From NCBI GenBank assembly GCA_002344075.1, contig DDTM01000068.1, positions 8,639 to 72,638 on the forward strand: a stretch of 64,000 nucleotides of DNA. Direction: 5' to 3'. The notes under the pieces are model-generated. The model was not told the DNA's origin. It did not search any database and was given only the letters and a program-made list of their open reading frames with translations. Below are positions 10,301 to 18,700 of the stretch, in pieces. The position numbers were made by a program, and so were the translations under genes. Positions within the stretch are counted from its first letter, which is position 1. Each line of letters begins with the position of its first letter. Source of the DNA: Bacteroidetes bacterium UBA2364 (GTDB lineage Bacteria; Bacteroidota; Rhodothermia; Rhodothermales; UBA2364).

Positions 10301-10673
10301 AAATTTCTATTTTATTATCAAAAAAATAGGCGGCACCGTTGGAATAATCTTCATAGTCTTTTAACACAAAATCTACTTTACTGTCGGGCGTGTGTTGGTA
10401 TAGGCGCGTGATGGGGCCATAAATTTCCTCGGCAATGCGAGCGACCACAGCAGCCGTTCGGGCACTTCCTTTTCCGTTTGAATCGGCATGGAAATGAATA
10501 CGGAAATGCTGTGTTTCCAGGGTGTGCCATCGAAGACCAGCGCGATTAAAGGTCTGTTCGGAAGGCCAGTCTTGTGCCTTTACGGGTAAACCAAAAGCAC
10601 ACAAAAGAAGAACGATCGCCCAGAAGTGGTCTTGGTTTTTTTGCAGAATAGGAATTATCCGGATACGGGTCAT
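7359..10673 (-). CDS. Zn-peptidase MA-like / TolB-type propeller / outer-membrane barrel fusion
   Basis: 1104 residues. After a signal peptide (~1-34) comes a gluzincin-like domain with HEFTH at 146-150 and a downstream glutamate in WFAEGTA (~206), both zinc-ligand patterns. Residues ~340-640 contain repeated WSPDGKKVAYLSNKG-type TolB/WD40-like propeller blades. From ~700 to the end the sequence is a barrel-like region with Gly/aromatic strands, ending FGVLFSFDL, like surface-antigen proteins. The likely location is the outer membrane with the peptidase and propeller facing the periplasm or surface. Such proteins are common in Bacteroidota but their substrates are not known. It shares one base with the gene upstream and four with the gene downstream. 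Confidence 0.72.
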   Translation of the reverse strand: MTRIRIIPILQKNQDHFWAIVLLLCAFGLPVKAQDWPSEQTFNRAGLRWHTLETQHFRIHFHADSNGKGSARTAAVVARIAEEIYGPITRLYQHTPDSKVDFVLKDYEDYSNGAAYFFDNKIEIWAPALESPLRGDHHWLRNVITHEFTHIVQVQKTMRTTRKTPIFFFQYLGYENVRRPDVLYGYPNIVASYPVPVMNNPAWFAEGTAQFQRSGLHYETWDSHRDMLLRTQILGEKAFSLSEMGSFLSKNSLGRESVYNHGFAFTQYLANRFGEDILRLISEALAKHWNMEKALESATGISGEKLHAEWITAMKTAYDASTIEIRQNVVQGQTMEDDGFFNFHPRWSPDGKKVAYLSNKGYDFSATALYILDLETNLTTSFPVEGLQNRYFEMTCSHGHKLQTGVSGAFEWFPDGKRLVLAKVRDTPQGYLFSDLYELDLASKKTKRLTHNLRAAAPSLNSNGNELVFIQQQDGTTNLIRRTEKGDLQPVTQFSGGEQVLDTHWSGEWIYFTMSQGGNPNLYRIKPDGSSLTTVYESPHDDRNVRVLGDELYFSSDASGISNLYYLSLKEKNAKPIPITNTLGGAFMPDVHASGQLLFARYEAEGYKIARIVQPVAVSVPMYFPPETLAKKPIHQDADWAALNAANDRMIPALIPGASEATSYEPTFSRIGFIPVLRMDDYNSPARSIDATLQRSGTEELLRATKVGVMMTSREVLEGVNLYASALVAPASIEAETVRDFLVPSRLRRLERDIQMQLEYNRGVSFLPKAWGPKLSLDVFNIQRIVPNGLTIEEVPCTACFPEKNYADLTYTLWEVALNARSKFSRNVSALAGYKISPFNVRTESFYSREYQQTIGASSSRYFMGHGLTVQGFFEARKPSRHDHFLPEGVRASLSFEHQPGKLLDRYDIQNNTLVPIYKSYKINRLTFDAKYGLSLGEMNRSTHGLETRLRVSGIIGKEVDDFFNEYVGGLIGARGYPFYAVGGNQAAWAQVSYQFPIISRFTRQWGFLSPDRLYGRIYADAALGWSDNRPEWNQIRKDAGAELRLSLGSFYLFPTALFVSTTYGFDQFDYQLKNRLTTAEGNTFVTYGRQWLWHFGVLFSFDL

Positions 10674-11245
10674 CAGAATCGTAGTTGTAGCGTTGTGCCC
10701 GGAACTAATTTTGAACCGGTGGAGAGTAATTGGGGGCTTAAACTGTAATCAGCACGGCCTCGTGGTCTGTGTTCTTGCCCATTTTGTAGTTTTCGAGTGG
10801 CAGACAACACATCCCAAAGTGCTAAAACCGTAACAGAAGCCGCACTGCTCCACCCAATGACGTCACAAGGGTCATCAAAATCGCTTTCCGGCTTGTTACA
10901 AAGTCCATTCTTCTGGTATCGGTGCGAAAGGGCTAAAGAGGCTACGCCCACCCCAATGCGGCCTACGGTAAATGTGGCGGCAGCACGACGGTCTTGAACC
11001 TTAATTTGTCCGACTGAGGGGCCAACCAGAAAGCCATACAAAGATACGGCCAATCCGATGTTTTCAATCAATTGTTGCTCCCTTTCATAGCCCTTTAAAA
11101 ACAGTGTGCTTCCAGCCCCAACCGGAATGATTGTGTGGACGGCAACTTGGCGCCATAACTGCTTCATTTCGCCCGCTTGATTTTGCGAAAGGGGTTGTGC
11201 CCAAAGTGTAAGGGGGGCTAATAAACCGATTATAAGGTATTTCAT
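10673..11245 (-). CDS. Small envelope protein, paralogue of the next gene upstream
   Basis: 190 residues with a signal peptide (MKYLIIGLLAPLTLWAQ) and two or three hydrophobic segments. A motif VGPSVGQIKVQDRRAA followed by GRIGVGVASLA parallels SVGPSGGHLYTRDWRRVGIGSASR in the neighbouring 11248-11835 gene, so the two are divergent paralogues. The C-terminus (TTLQLRF) is strand-like. Function unknown; the pairing and position beside the peptidase/propeller gene suggest a shared envelope role. The stop codon overlaps the next start by one base. Confidence 0.55.
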   Translation of the reverse strand: MKYLIIGLLAPLTLWAQPLSQNQAGEMKQLWRQVAVHTIIPVGAGSTLFLKGYEREQQLIENIGLAVSLYGFLVGPSVGQIKVQDRRAAATFTVGRIGVGVASLALSHRYQKNGLCNKPESDFDDPCDVIGWSSAASVTVLALWDVLSATRKLQNGQEHRPRGRADYSLSPQLLSTGSKLVPGTTLQLRF

Positions 11246-11247
11246 TT

Positions 11248-11835
11248 TTAAAGTGTAACATTCATGGAGATACCAAGACGGGGGCGTTTGGTATTATCCG
11301 GTATAAGTGCCAATGCCAACTTGGCTTTTTGTTCATGACGAAGGTTATAAGATCTCACTGATCTGGGGATGCTGGCGAGGCTGTAGGCCAATCCGCCAAT
11401 GTAAATTAATCCTCCAGTTATTTGTATAATAGTTTGTCTGGTTTTTTTAGCCCCCGTACAACCCGAATCAAAACAAATGAAGGCCGTGGAAATAACCATC
11501 ACAGAGCCTGCAAAACGGCTGGCCGAACCAATACCCACACGTCTCCAATCTCGTGTATAAAGATGTCCTCCGGAAGGTCCTACACTCATCGCATACAAGG
11601 GAATCCAGATGAGTGCGTCGGTATCTACTTTCCGTTTCAAAATTTGATGGGCAACAATCGGGATTGTGGTATTGACAAAAGCAGCGACATAGGCGGTTGT
11701 AAGGTGCTTTTTTGAAGATATAGATAGGGGTAATGGTGTAGAGGTTTGCGTCAATTCCAGAATCAGAACGGGGGAGTATTGTGCCTGTATCGGATAAGCC
11801 AATAAACAAAGTAAATAAAACAGCAGGTACTTCAT
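11248..11835 (-). CDS. Small envelope protein, paralogue of the next gene downstream
   Basis: 195 residues with a signal peptide (cleavage after YPIQAQ), hydrophobic segments near 45-70 and 135-155, and the SVGPSGGHLYTRDWRR motif shared with its paralogue. The C-terminus (RLGISMNVTL) looks like a final beta strand. There are Cys residues in FDSGCTG; the paralogue has Cys in a similar place (NGLCNKPESDFDDPC), perhaps a loop disulfide. It lies five bases after the stop of the T9SS cargo gene and two before its paralogue, so it belongs to the same operon. Confidence 0.55.
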   Translation of the reverse strand: MKYLLFYLLCLLAYPIQAQYSPVLILELTQTSTPLPLSISSKKHLTTAYVAAFVNTTIPIVAHQILKRKVDTDALIWIPLYAMSVGPSGGHLYTRDWRRVGIGSASRFAGSVMVISTAFICFDSGCTGAKKTRQTIIQITGGLIYIGGLAYSLASIPRSVRSYNLRHEQKAKLALALIPDNTKRPRLGISMNVTL

Positions 11836-11840
11836 AGTTT

Positions 11841-14432
11841 TTATTGTTTTATGACGGCCATTCGAATGATTTTGTAATCGGTTCTGTTTGTACTACTGGC
11901 TTTCACCTTTGCCAAATACACCCCATTTGGAACAGAAGCCGCCCAATTGGTTTCGAATGGTATTTGTGGTGGAATGTTTGTCAGGTCTAAAACAGCGATC
12001 TTTTGTCCAGCCAAGTCGGTGATGAGAATGTTTACATCACAGGTTTCCGTACAAGCAAGGCGTAGATATGTATTGCCCTTACGGATAGGATTAGGCCAAT
12101 TATACGTTTCCTTCGAGATAAGCAGTTCTTCGGAAGTGGGTGGCTGTGTGGTTGTAAGTGTTATGGTATTGCTGTTCTGTGCATCATAAAACAACTCACC
12201 CCATAAAATGGAAGCAATATACCCCGCATCCCAACGCCAAAATTGACCGTTTCCTATGTCATTTTTGATGTAAATCCCTTCAAGGTCTGCTTTTGGGTGA
12301 TGAGAAAACATGCCACCAGCGGCAAGAGGAAAGTCGGGATGTGGCTTGCCGCCTTGGTCCAAATCAAAGCCATAGAGGTTGCCGTCGGTACCCGCAATAA
12401 TCACGGTTCCTTTCTGTTGGCCCTTGAACCGAATGAATAAAGGTTGGTGCATGGAGGAACTGGGAAGCTGAATCGGAAATCCCTCGGACATAGCGCCCTC
12501 AGTATTGAAGCCCAGTAAGTACGTACCAACGGTGGTAATTGCCACCAGCGACTCTTGTGGGCCAAGATTCGTCAGAATGGGAAATCCATTGATCATTGTC
12601 GTTCCTTGCAGGTATTTGGCAGGATCAAACGTTTTTCCGGTTGAATTGCCGCTCATCCATGTGTACCTTTTGGTGTCCATCTGGGGTGTAAGGGTCCACG
12701 TTTGGCCATTTACCAAGGCTTTAACAGGTGCAGAGGTTAATTGGGTTGTTTTGAGTAAGATGGATTCAGGTAATATCCCGTTTTGGAGGTAAGCAGGTAC
12801 TTTTTTTCGATTAACCTTAAATGTCATCTGAGCGCCCGTCACCGAAAAATCAAACAACTGGACTCCTGTTTTGGCACCGGAATTGGTACCTGTATTTGGG
12901 AAAGTGGTTGGGCCAAGTTGATTATTATATAGACCAATCGGTTTTGCGGCAGCATCAATCACGCAGTTTACGGGATTGTTCAAAAACCAAAAATCATCGT
13001 AGCTCCCGCGTAGCAAATTGTTGTCCCCACTATCGTTACAGGGAAAAGAAGCGACCCCAATGTCTTGTGCGCCATCGGCTTCCTCCAGGTCAACGCCTCG
13101 ATGCTGGGCATCCACATTCACTCGGTTGTCACCCAATTTGGCATTTAAAACTGTCTCATCTATGTGCCAGACCAAAATGCCCCCCATGCGGTCTTGTCCG
13201 ACACGATCCACACCGCCGGGTAAAGCCCAGTCGTAATTGTCCACCCCGATGACGGTTCCGCTGGAAATTCCTGACTGATCTGTTCGGGTAAAGGCTTGGC
13301 TGCGGTTCGTAAACGTTTGCGTTATAATTTGACCATCCGGCCTACGTATCTGGAGCCGAATGCCATCACCTTCTGCATCGCGTTGGCGATTTTCAACCAG
13401 ATAATATTCGGTATTGGATAATGGGATTTTGATGACGTCAGAAGTCGAGGGGTCTCCCACTTGTCTTAATACCACTTCTTGCGGTTTATCATATTCCGGC
13501 AGAAGGAGGCGGGGTACTGTCCAGCCCAAATAATATTTTACCCAAGCAGAAGGTTCTGGCGGAAAAAGGCCATTATAGGCAAAAATCCCTTCTCCGTCCA
13601 TCACACAAAAAGAACCAATGGCTGTTTTTCCGGTAATGGTATCAAACAAATCCGGAACACCCAAATAATTCAGAAACGAAGCGGCCATGAGGCCATTAAT
13701 CGAAACTTCTACGAGAAAGTTTTTTTGCGCAAAGCTATCGTATCCCAAACGGGTTTCTGTTTCAGGAACGATGGCAGTATGGTTCACTTCAAAGCCTTTA
13801 AAGCGGATGTTGCCACCTGTTAGTTTTGCGAGGGTTGATTGGTTGAAAAAAAGAGAAGGTAGGTCTTGTGGTGTTTTTAAGAGGGTGGTTCCAACGAGTT
13901 CAATGTCGCGTCCGGCACCCGCATGGAAAAGTAGGAACAGGGTGCGTTGAGGATCCATTCCTGCCATGTCGAAGTTGCTTTGTACGTCCGCAAGTTGCCA
14001 TGCTTCTTTTACCAGAGCGGCCAGTTTTTGTCTTTCGGCTTCCGAATCGGATGTTTTCCCGATTGGTGCATAAGCGCCCATTTGTTTAGAGACTCGTACA
14101 ATTTCTGGAATCAGATGCGTCCGAATGCTGGTTTTTCCATCTGAAACCCTTGCAATATAGGTTTCTAAAAACGTTAAATGCGACTGAAAATAACCTGCAT
14201 CATGGGGTAGCGGGTCTATTTTTGGTGTCAATCCCTTCCATAGGTTGTCTGAAAACGTCCCATCGCCTGTGGTAAAACGGGTGGTATCTGGTTGAAATTC
14301 GACACGAAGGGCAACCACATCGTAAAAGTTAGAAGCCGGATTACGTAAGGTTTGGGCGAAAATTTGTGGCGCGGCCCATAGGCTCCACAAGCCAAAAGTG
14401 AGGTACAAAAAAAGGCGCTTATATACTTGCAT
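11841..14432 (-). CDS. T9SS-exported M6-peptidase-like protein without the zinc motif
   Basis: Start at 14432 chosen because it places a signal peptide (MQVYKRLFLYLTFGLW...FAQ) at the N-terminus; the frame is open further upstream. The protein has ~863 residues. The middle region resembles M6 (immune inhibitor A-like) peptidases: FLNYLGVPDLFD, then SFCVMDGEGIFAYNG and later GGILVWHIDE. In M6 enzymes HExxH precedes the GLPDLYD-type motif by a few residues; here that place reads INGLMAASFLNYLG, with no histidine pair, so catalysis by the usual zinc site is unlikely. The last ~90 residues (YNWPNPIRKG ... GVYLAKVKASS ... IIRMAVIKQ) form a type A T9SS sorting domain. It lies directly downstream of porV. 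Confidence 0.72.
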   Translation of the reverse strand: MQVYKRLFLYLTFGLWSLWAAPQIFAQTLRNPASNFYDVVALRVEFQPDTTRFTTGDGTFSDNLWKGLTPKIDPLPHDAGYFQSHLTFLETYIARVSDGKTSIRTHLIPEIVRVSKQMGAYAPIGKTSDSEAERQKLAALVKEAWQLADVQSNFDMAGMDPQRTLFLLFHAGAGRDIELVGTTLLKTPQDLPSLFFNQSTLAKLTGGNIRFKGFEVNHTAIVPETETRLGYDSFAQKNFLVEVSINGLMAASFLNYLGVPDLFDTITGKTAIGSFCVMDGEGIFAYNGLFPPEPSAWVKYYLGWTVPRLLLPEYDKPQEVVLRQVGDPSTSDVIKIPLSNTEYYLVENRQRDAEGDGIRLQIRRPDGQIITQTFTNRSQAFTRTDQSGISSGTVIGVDNYDWALPGGVDRVGQDRMGGILVWHIDETVLNAKLGDNRVNVDAQHRGVDLEEADGAQDIGVASFPCNDSGDNNLLRGSYDDFWFLNNPVNCVIDAAAKPIGLYNNQLGPTTFPNTGTNSGAKTGVQLFDFSVTGAQMTFKVNRKKVPAYLQNGILPESILLKTTQLTSAPVKALVNGQTWTLTPQMDTKRYTWMSGNSTGKTFDPAKYLQGTTMINGFPILTNLGPQESLVAITTVGTYLLGFNTEGAMSEGFPIQLPSSSMHQPLFIRFKGQQKGTVIIAGTDGNLYGFDLDQGGKPHPDFPLAAGGMFSHHPKADLEGIYIKNDIGNGQFWRWDAGYIASILWGELFYDAQNSNTITLTTTQPPTSEELLISKETYNWPNPIRKGNTYLRLACTETCDVNILITDLAGQKIAVLDLTNIPPQIPFETNWAASVPNGVYLAKVKASSTNRTDYKIIRMAVIKQ

Positions 14433-14521
14433 GGAGGTCTTAAAAAAAAGGGAACGCACGGCGGCACGCTCCCCATAACCATTCGGTTTATCCAAGAGAT
14501 CACGGAGATCACGTTATGGAA

Positions 14522-15646
14522 TTATAAATTCAAAATGATGGAAAAGCGGGGGGTGTCAGCGTTGGCCCCATTTTCCTGTAAAGAAATCACGTAGGAAAAA
14601 TCAACACCAATAATACTTTGCCGAATTCCTGCGCCAAGTGTAAGGAAGTTCCGGTTTCCGTTATCCGGATGCTCGTAAAAATATCCGGCACGAATGGCAA
14701 AGAATTTACGGTACCAGTATTCCATGCCGGCTGCCCATGTCATTTGGTTGGCAATGCTAAGGGTCTTAAATACCTCAGGCTGCCCTTGTGGTGCAATATT
14801 TACCGTAAGGGGCTTCCATGAACTAAAAATTGCTTTGTAGAATGGATCTGCTTCGAAGTTACCGGTATCTGCATTCTTTTCGGAATGAACCAACAATTTG
14901 GTAGCATCCCCCACTAAGGTGATGGAGTTGTAGTTGTCAATGTCGAAACGACTGGCTACTCCAAGACGAATATTGGTCGGTATTGGGTCACTTTGTCCTT
15001 TATCCGAGTACTGGATGGTTGGCCCCATATTGGCGAGGTTAAAGCCGGCAGAGAGTGAGGTCTTAATACCACCCAAATTTAGTGGACGTGCTTTGTAGAG
15101 CAGCCCCAAGTCCACACCCGCCGATATTCCGGCTTGGGTCTTTTGGGTTCCGACACTGCCGCCCCCGCTATCGAGATTGGAATAAATGATGCGTGCACCC
15201 GTTCCTACCGAGAGACGTTCGTTCACCGGAAATCCGAATGAGACCCCAGCAGCGGCATCATACGAACGGAACGTATCAATCAGGTTGTTGGATTCGTCGC
15301 GGCGTTCACTTTCACCGAGGTTGAGAAATGTAACATGGGCGCCGAAGGTTCCCAAGCCCTCAATATGATATTTTCCCGTAAGGTACTCATAGAACAAGTC
15401 ACTGCTTAAATTGGGCAACCAGTTCGAGTGTGTCAGAGAGAGTTCTGTGTTTTTTTGGGAAGCCAGTCCGGCAGGATTCCAAAAAACGGCACTGGAGTTG
15501 TCCGCTAAGGCGCTGCCAGCATTTCCCATTCCAGAAAAACGGGCGTCTGGTTCTATTTGTAAGAAAACAACCGCAGCATTGTTTTGTGCAAAAACGCCCG
15601 AAGTGCAGCACAAAACGAGGAGTGCGAACAGGGATTTTCTGATCAT
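14522..15646 (-). CDS. porV: Type IX secretion system outer-membrane protein PorV
   Basis: 374 residues with a signal peptide (cleavage after GVFAQ). The N-terminal motif FLQIEPDARFSGMGNAGSALADNSSAVFWNPAGLA is the hallmark of the PorV/PorQ family of FadL-like barrels, and the protein ends in a strand (FSIILNL). PorV shuttles T9SS cargo from the translocon to the attachment complex with PorU. It is encoded directly downstream of porU (105-base gap), the usual arrangement in Bacteroidota, which favours PorV over PorQ. A 7-bp inverted repeat lies in the gap. Confidence 0.86.
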   Translation of the reverse strand: MIRKSLFALLVLCCTSGVFAQNNAAVVFLQIEPDARFSGMGNAGSALADNSSAVFWNPAGLASQKNTELSLTHSNWLPNLSSDLFYEYLTGKYHIEGLGTFGAHVTFLNLGESERRDESNNLIDTFRSYDAAAGVSFGFPVNERLSVGTGARIIYSNLDSGGGSVGTQKTQAGISAGVDLGLLYKARPLNLGGIKTSLSAGFNLANMGPTIQYSDKGQSDPIPTNIRLGVASRFDIDNYNSITLVGDATKLLVHSEKNADTGNFEADPFYKAIFSSWKPLTVNIAPQGQPEVFKTLSIANQMTWAAGMEYWYRKFFAIRAGYFYEHPDNGNRNFLTLGAGIRQSIIGVDFSYVISLQENGANADTPRFSIILNL

Positions 15647-15676
15647 AGATAATTGAATGTTTTAAGGATTAAAATT

Positions 15677-15709
15677 CCAGAACATAAGATACTCTTTTTT
15701 TAGTTCTGG
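15677..15709. repeat. Hairpin between porU and porV
   Basis: Perfect 7-bp arms CCAGAAC (15677-15683) and GTTCTGG (15703-15709), read on either strand. On the transcribed minus strand it is followed by AATTTTAAT, not a strong T-run, so it may be an attenuator, an operator or an mRNA stabiliser between the two genes. Role uncertain. Confidence 0.3.
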
Positions 15710-15751
15710 CACTAAGAAATAAAGTTCGTGTTTTTAAAGGAGAACACCCCA

Positions 15752-18700
15752 TTAGCGAATAATGACTAATTTTTCAATCAGTTCCGCAACTTGCTTGTTA
15801 GGGAGTTCGATAGCTTCATCGGTGATTTCTATTTTGGCTTTATAGAGGTACACGCCCATAGCGGGTGTATCTCCATCTTCATCTTTTCCGTCCCACTGGT
15901 ATTGCAGGGTGCTTCCGACTAGTATGCCACTGGGCAAAAGTTCGTCTGTGCCAATGGTTCGTATTAAGCGGCCGCTGAGTGAGAAAATTTTGATTTCTGC
16001 ACGGGCTGCACGTCCAGGAATTTGGTTGTGTTCCAAAACAAAACGGGTAGGTCCCATGGTTGGATTTGGATAATTGGCCAGATTCCGAATCTCTAGTTGT
16101 TGCTCATCGGCCACCACAAAATCTAATGTTGCCAAAGTAGAATTATTGGACACATCCCATGCTTTCAAAGTGAGCGTGTGTGTACCGGTAGCCAATTCGG
16201 GTAAGGCATACGATACAATTCCGCGTTGGTAAGAGTTCTCATTTCCTACAAAGAACTCACTAAGGTTGCGGGCATTCTGCTCATCTCCATTAATCACCAA
16301 CAGTAACTCATGACCAATCCCTGTACCAACGGTGTTAAGGCCGTTTTCGTCGAATAGCTTTGCGATCAGTCGTGGCTTTTTGTGCGTGATGCCACCAGAA
16401 ACAAAAGTGGTATCATTCAGAAAAAGTTGAATTTCTGGACCTTTTAAATCTTTGATCGGATTTGTGGCTGTACCGCCAATCACGATACGTAAGCTATGAC
16501 CAATAGCGTCTGTTTGTGTTCCGGCCGCATACAACGAAATACGTCCATTGGTATTGCTATACGATATGTCCTTAGGAGTAACAAAGGTAAGCGCATATTG
16601 TCCATTTTTAACACTTGCGCGTCCTCTGAAAATAAGGTCACGGTAAATTTTATACTGCCCGCCCGGTATATATTGCGCGTCGCGGAGTGTAATCTGGCGC
16701 GGTGCATCATACACCATGAGGTCCACTTTACCGGAGAAATCAGTAGCCCGCTGGCCGTTTTGTTGTATCACTTCGCCTTTTATTTCCACTTTATCCAATG
16801 CTTTAATCTGCACATTATCGGTGAGCGGTTTTTCGTTGATCGTTGAAACAACGGTTTTGAGGGTAGGCAATCCAACACGCATTGTAGGATCCCCAAATAA
16901 ATTAAATTTCCGGTTATTATCTTGTGAACCTGCGGTTGTATTTTTTGTTTTGCGTAAGACATCTCCAAAGCGTTGGGGGAGGCCATTGGGTTCACGGCTT
17001 ACCATCTGGATGGTCAGTTGTCGGTTTAGTCCAGGATTCAACGAGTCTAAGGAACTTGTGGTATATACAGGACGCACGGTTGTAAAGACAGCAATTGCTC
17101 CTCCGTCTGCATTCAAAAAGGCAACCTCAGCGCCACTTTGTTTATCCGCGTAATCCCAGTGTCCGAATGAACATGTAGCCGTTACAATAATCGGTAAAGT
17201 ATCAAGATTAGTTAGTTCATTGAGTTCCTCTAAAAGAACCAATTTTTCATCTGCCAATGCTTCGTAACCTCCGTGGCCACTATAGTTCCAGACCAAGGTG
17301 CCCTCGTTAAAAGCACGGAAAATTTCGTCTTTGGCTTCGGGGACACGTCGTCCGTTTACCGTCGTAACCGGATTATAGGACATGGCATAAATTTTATGCA
17401 GGTTTAGGTCTGGTGCCATGTCTTCTAACAGCCGAGCAATCATATCGGCATTCTGGGTGTGTAAATCTGATTCAGGCTGACGGGATCCCGCAATTTCATC
17501 GTCTGCAATAAACGTAAAACGGGTTCTCCATGCGCCGAAGTTTTTCGGGTTTTCGTAGTGTTTTATTTTTTGGATCACCCCTGCTGCTTGTGCTGCACTT
17601 TGTACCACAAACCGACCGATACCAATGTCCATTCTTTCAAAAGAAGAACTTGAATCAAAAAGCCATAGCCATTCGCCTTCTTGATCATCTAATAATCCAA
17701 AATAATCGTCAGAAGTGAAAGATGTTATTTCATCGAATGATTCATCCGTTTGGTACACAGGAATCCAATTCTTGAGCGTATTGGCCGTACCATTAATGTT
17801 GCGGTAATCAAAATGCCCATCCCCAAAAAATAGGACATATTTAAAAATGTCTTCGGTATCTTTGTCATACAGAAATTTGAAGTAGTCGCGCATCGCCCGC
17901 ATATCCATCACACCGCCTGAAAACTCGTTTATTATTTGATGGATTTCCACTACTTCAGTAGTAATTCCTTGGCTTCGACGGTATTCTGCTAAGTTTTCCG
18001 CTTGGCTTTTAAATTCCGTTGGGGTGACAATTACAAAAGCTGGAATGGTGGTTATACCATGCAGGTTTTGGTTGGCAACGGCACTTCCGGTTCCGGGCTT
18101 TTTGTAGGTAATGGCCGTTGGTACAAAAGCCACCAGTTCCCTTGGCGTGTCCGCAATATTCATTCTAACCAAATAGTTACTGCCGGATTGCGACACTGGT
18201 AGTTGACGGGTGTCTTTACCGTCCGTAATGTCCCAAACAGTAGGCGTAGATGCAAAACCGGACAAGGCGAAAATCATTTCTCCTTTTTCTCCTTGTGGCG
18301 TGGCAAAGCGGAGGTATTGATTGGTTGCAACCAAGTCTTGCGGATAAAACGCCTCAATCCAATCCATCCAGAAACGGGGGTCGTTGTCGGTTTTTGCCAA
18401 ACGGAATTGAATGGTTTGTTTACTTCCTGCAACAGCAGTATGGGTGAATGAGAAGGATTCTCCGGAAGCTTTAACCCCTAAACTCTGGTTTAAGTCCACA
18501 ATCCTACTGGTAAACTGAAGAAGGGTGCTGTTCCCTGAAGTGGCGGAAACTTGTGCACCTGGGTTTGCACGTGCTGCAATCCGGGCACGGTATTGTACGG
18601 GTCCACTTGCCAAGCCATCAAACACCTGATCCACCACTGTAATGCTACCTCCGCCCAATACTTCTTGCCCCAACCAGTCTAACCCCGATCCGGAGTCGCT

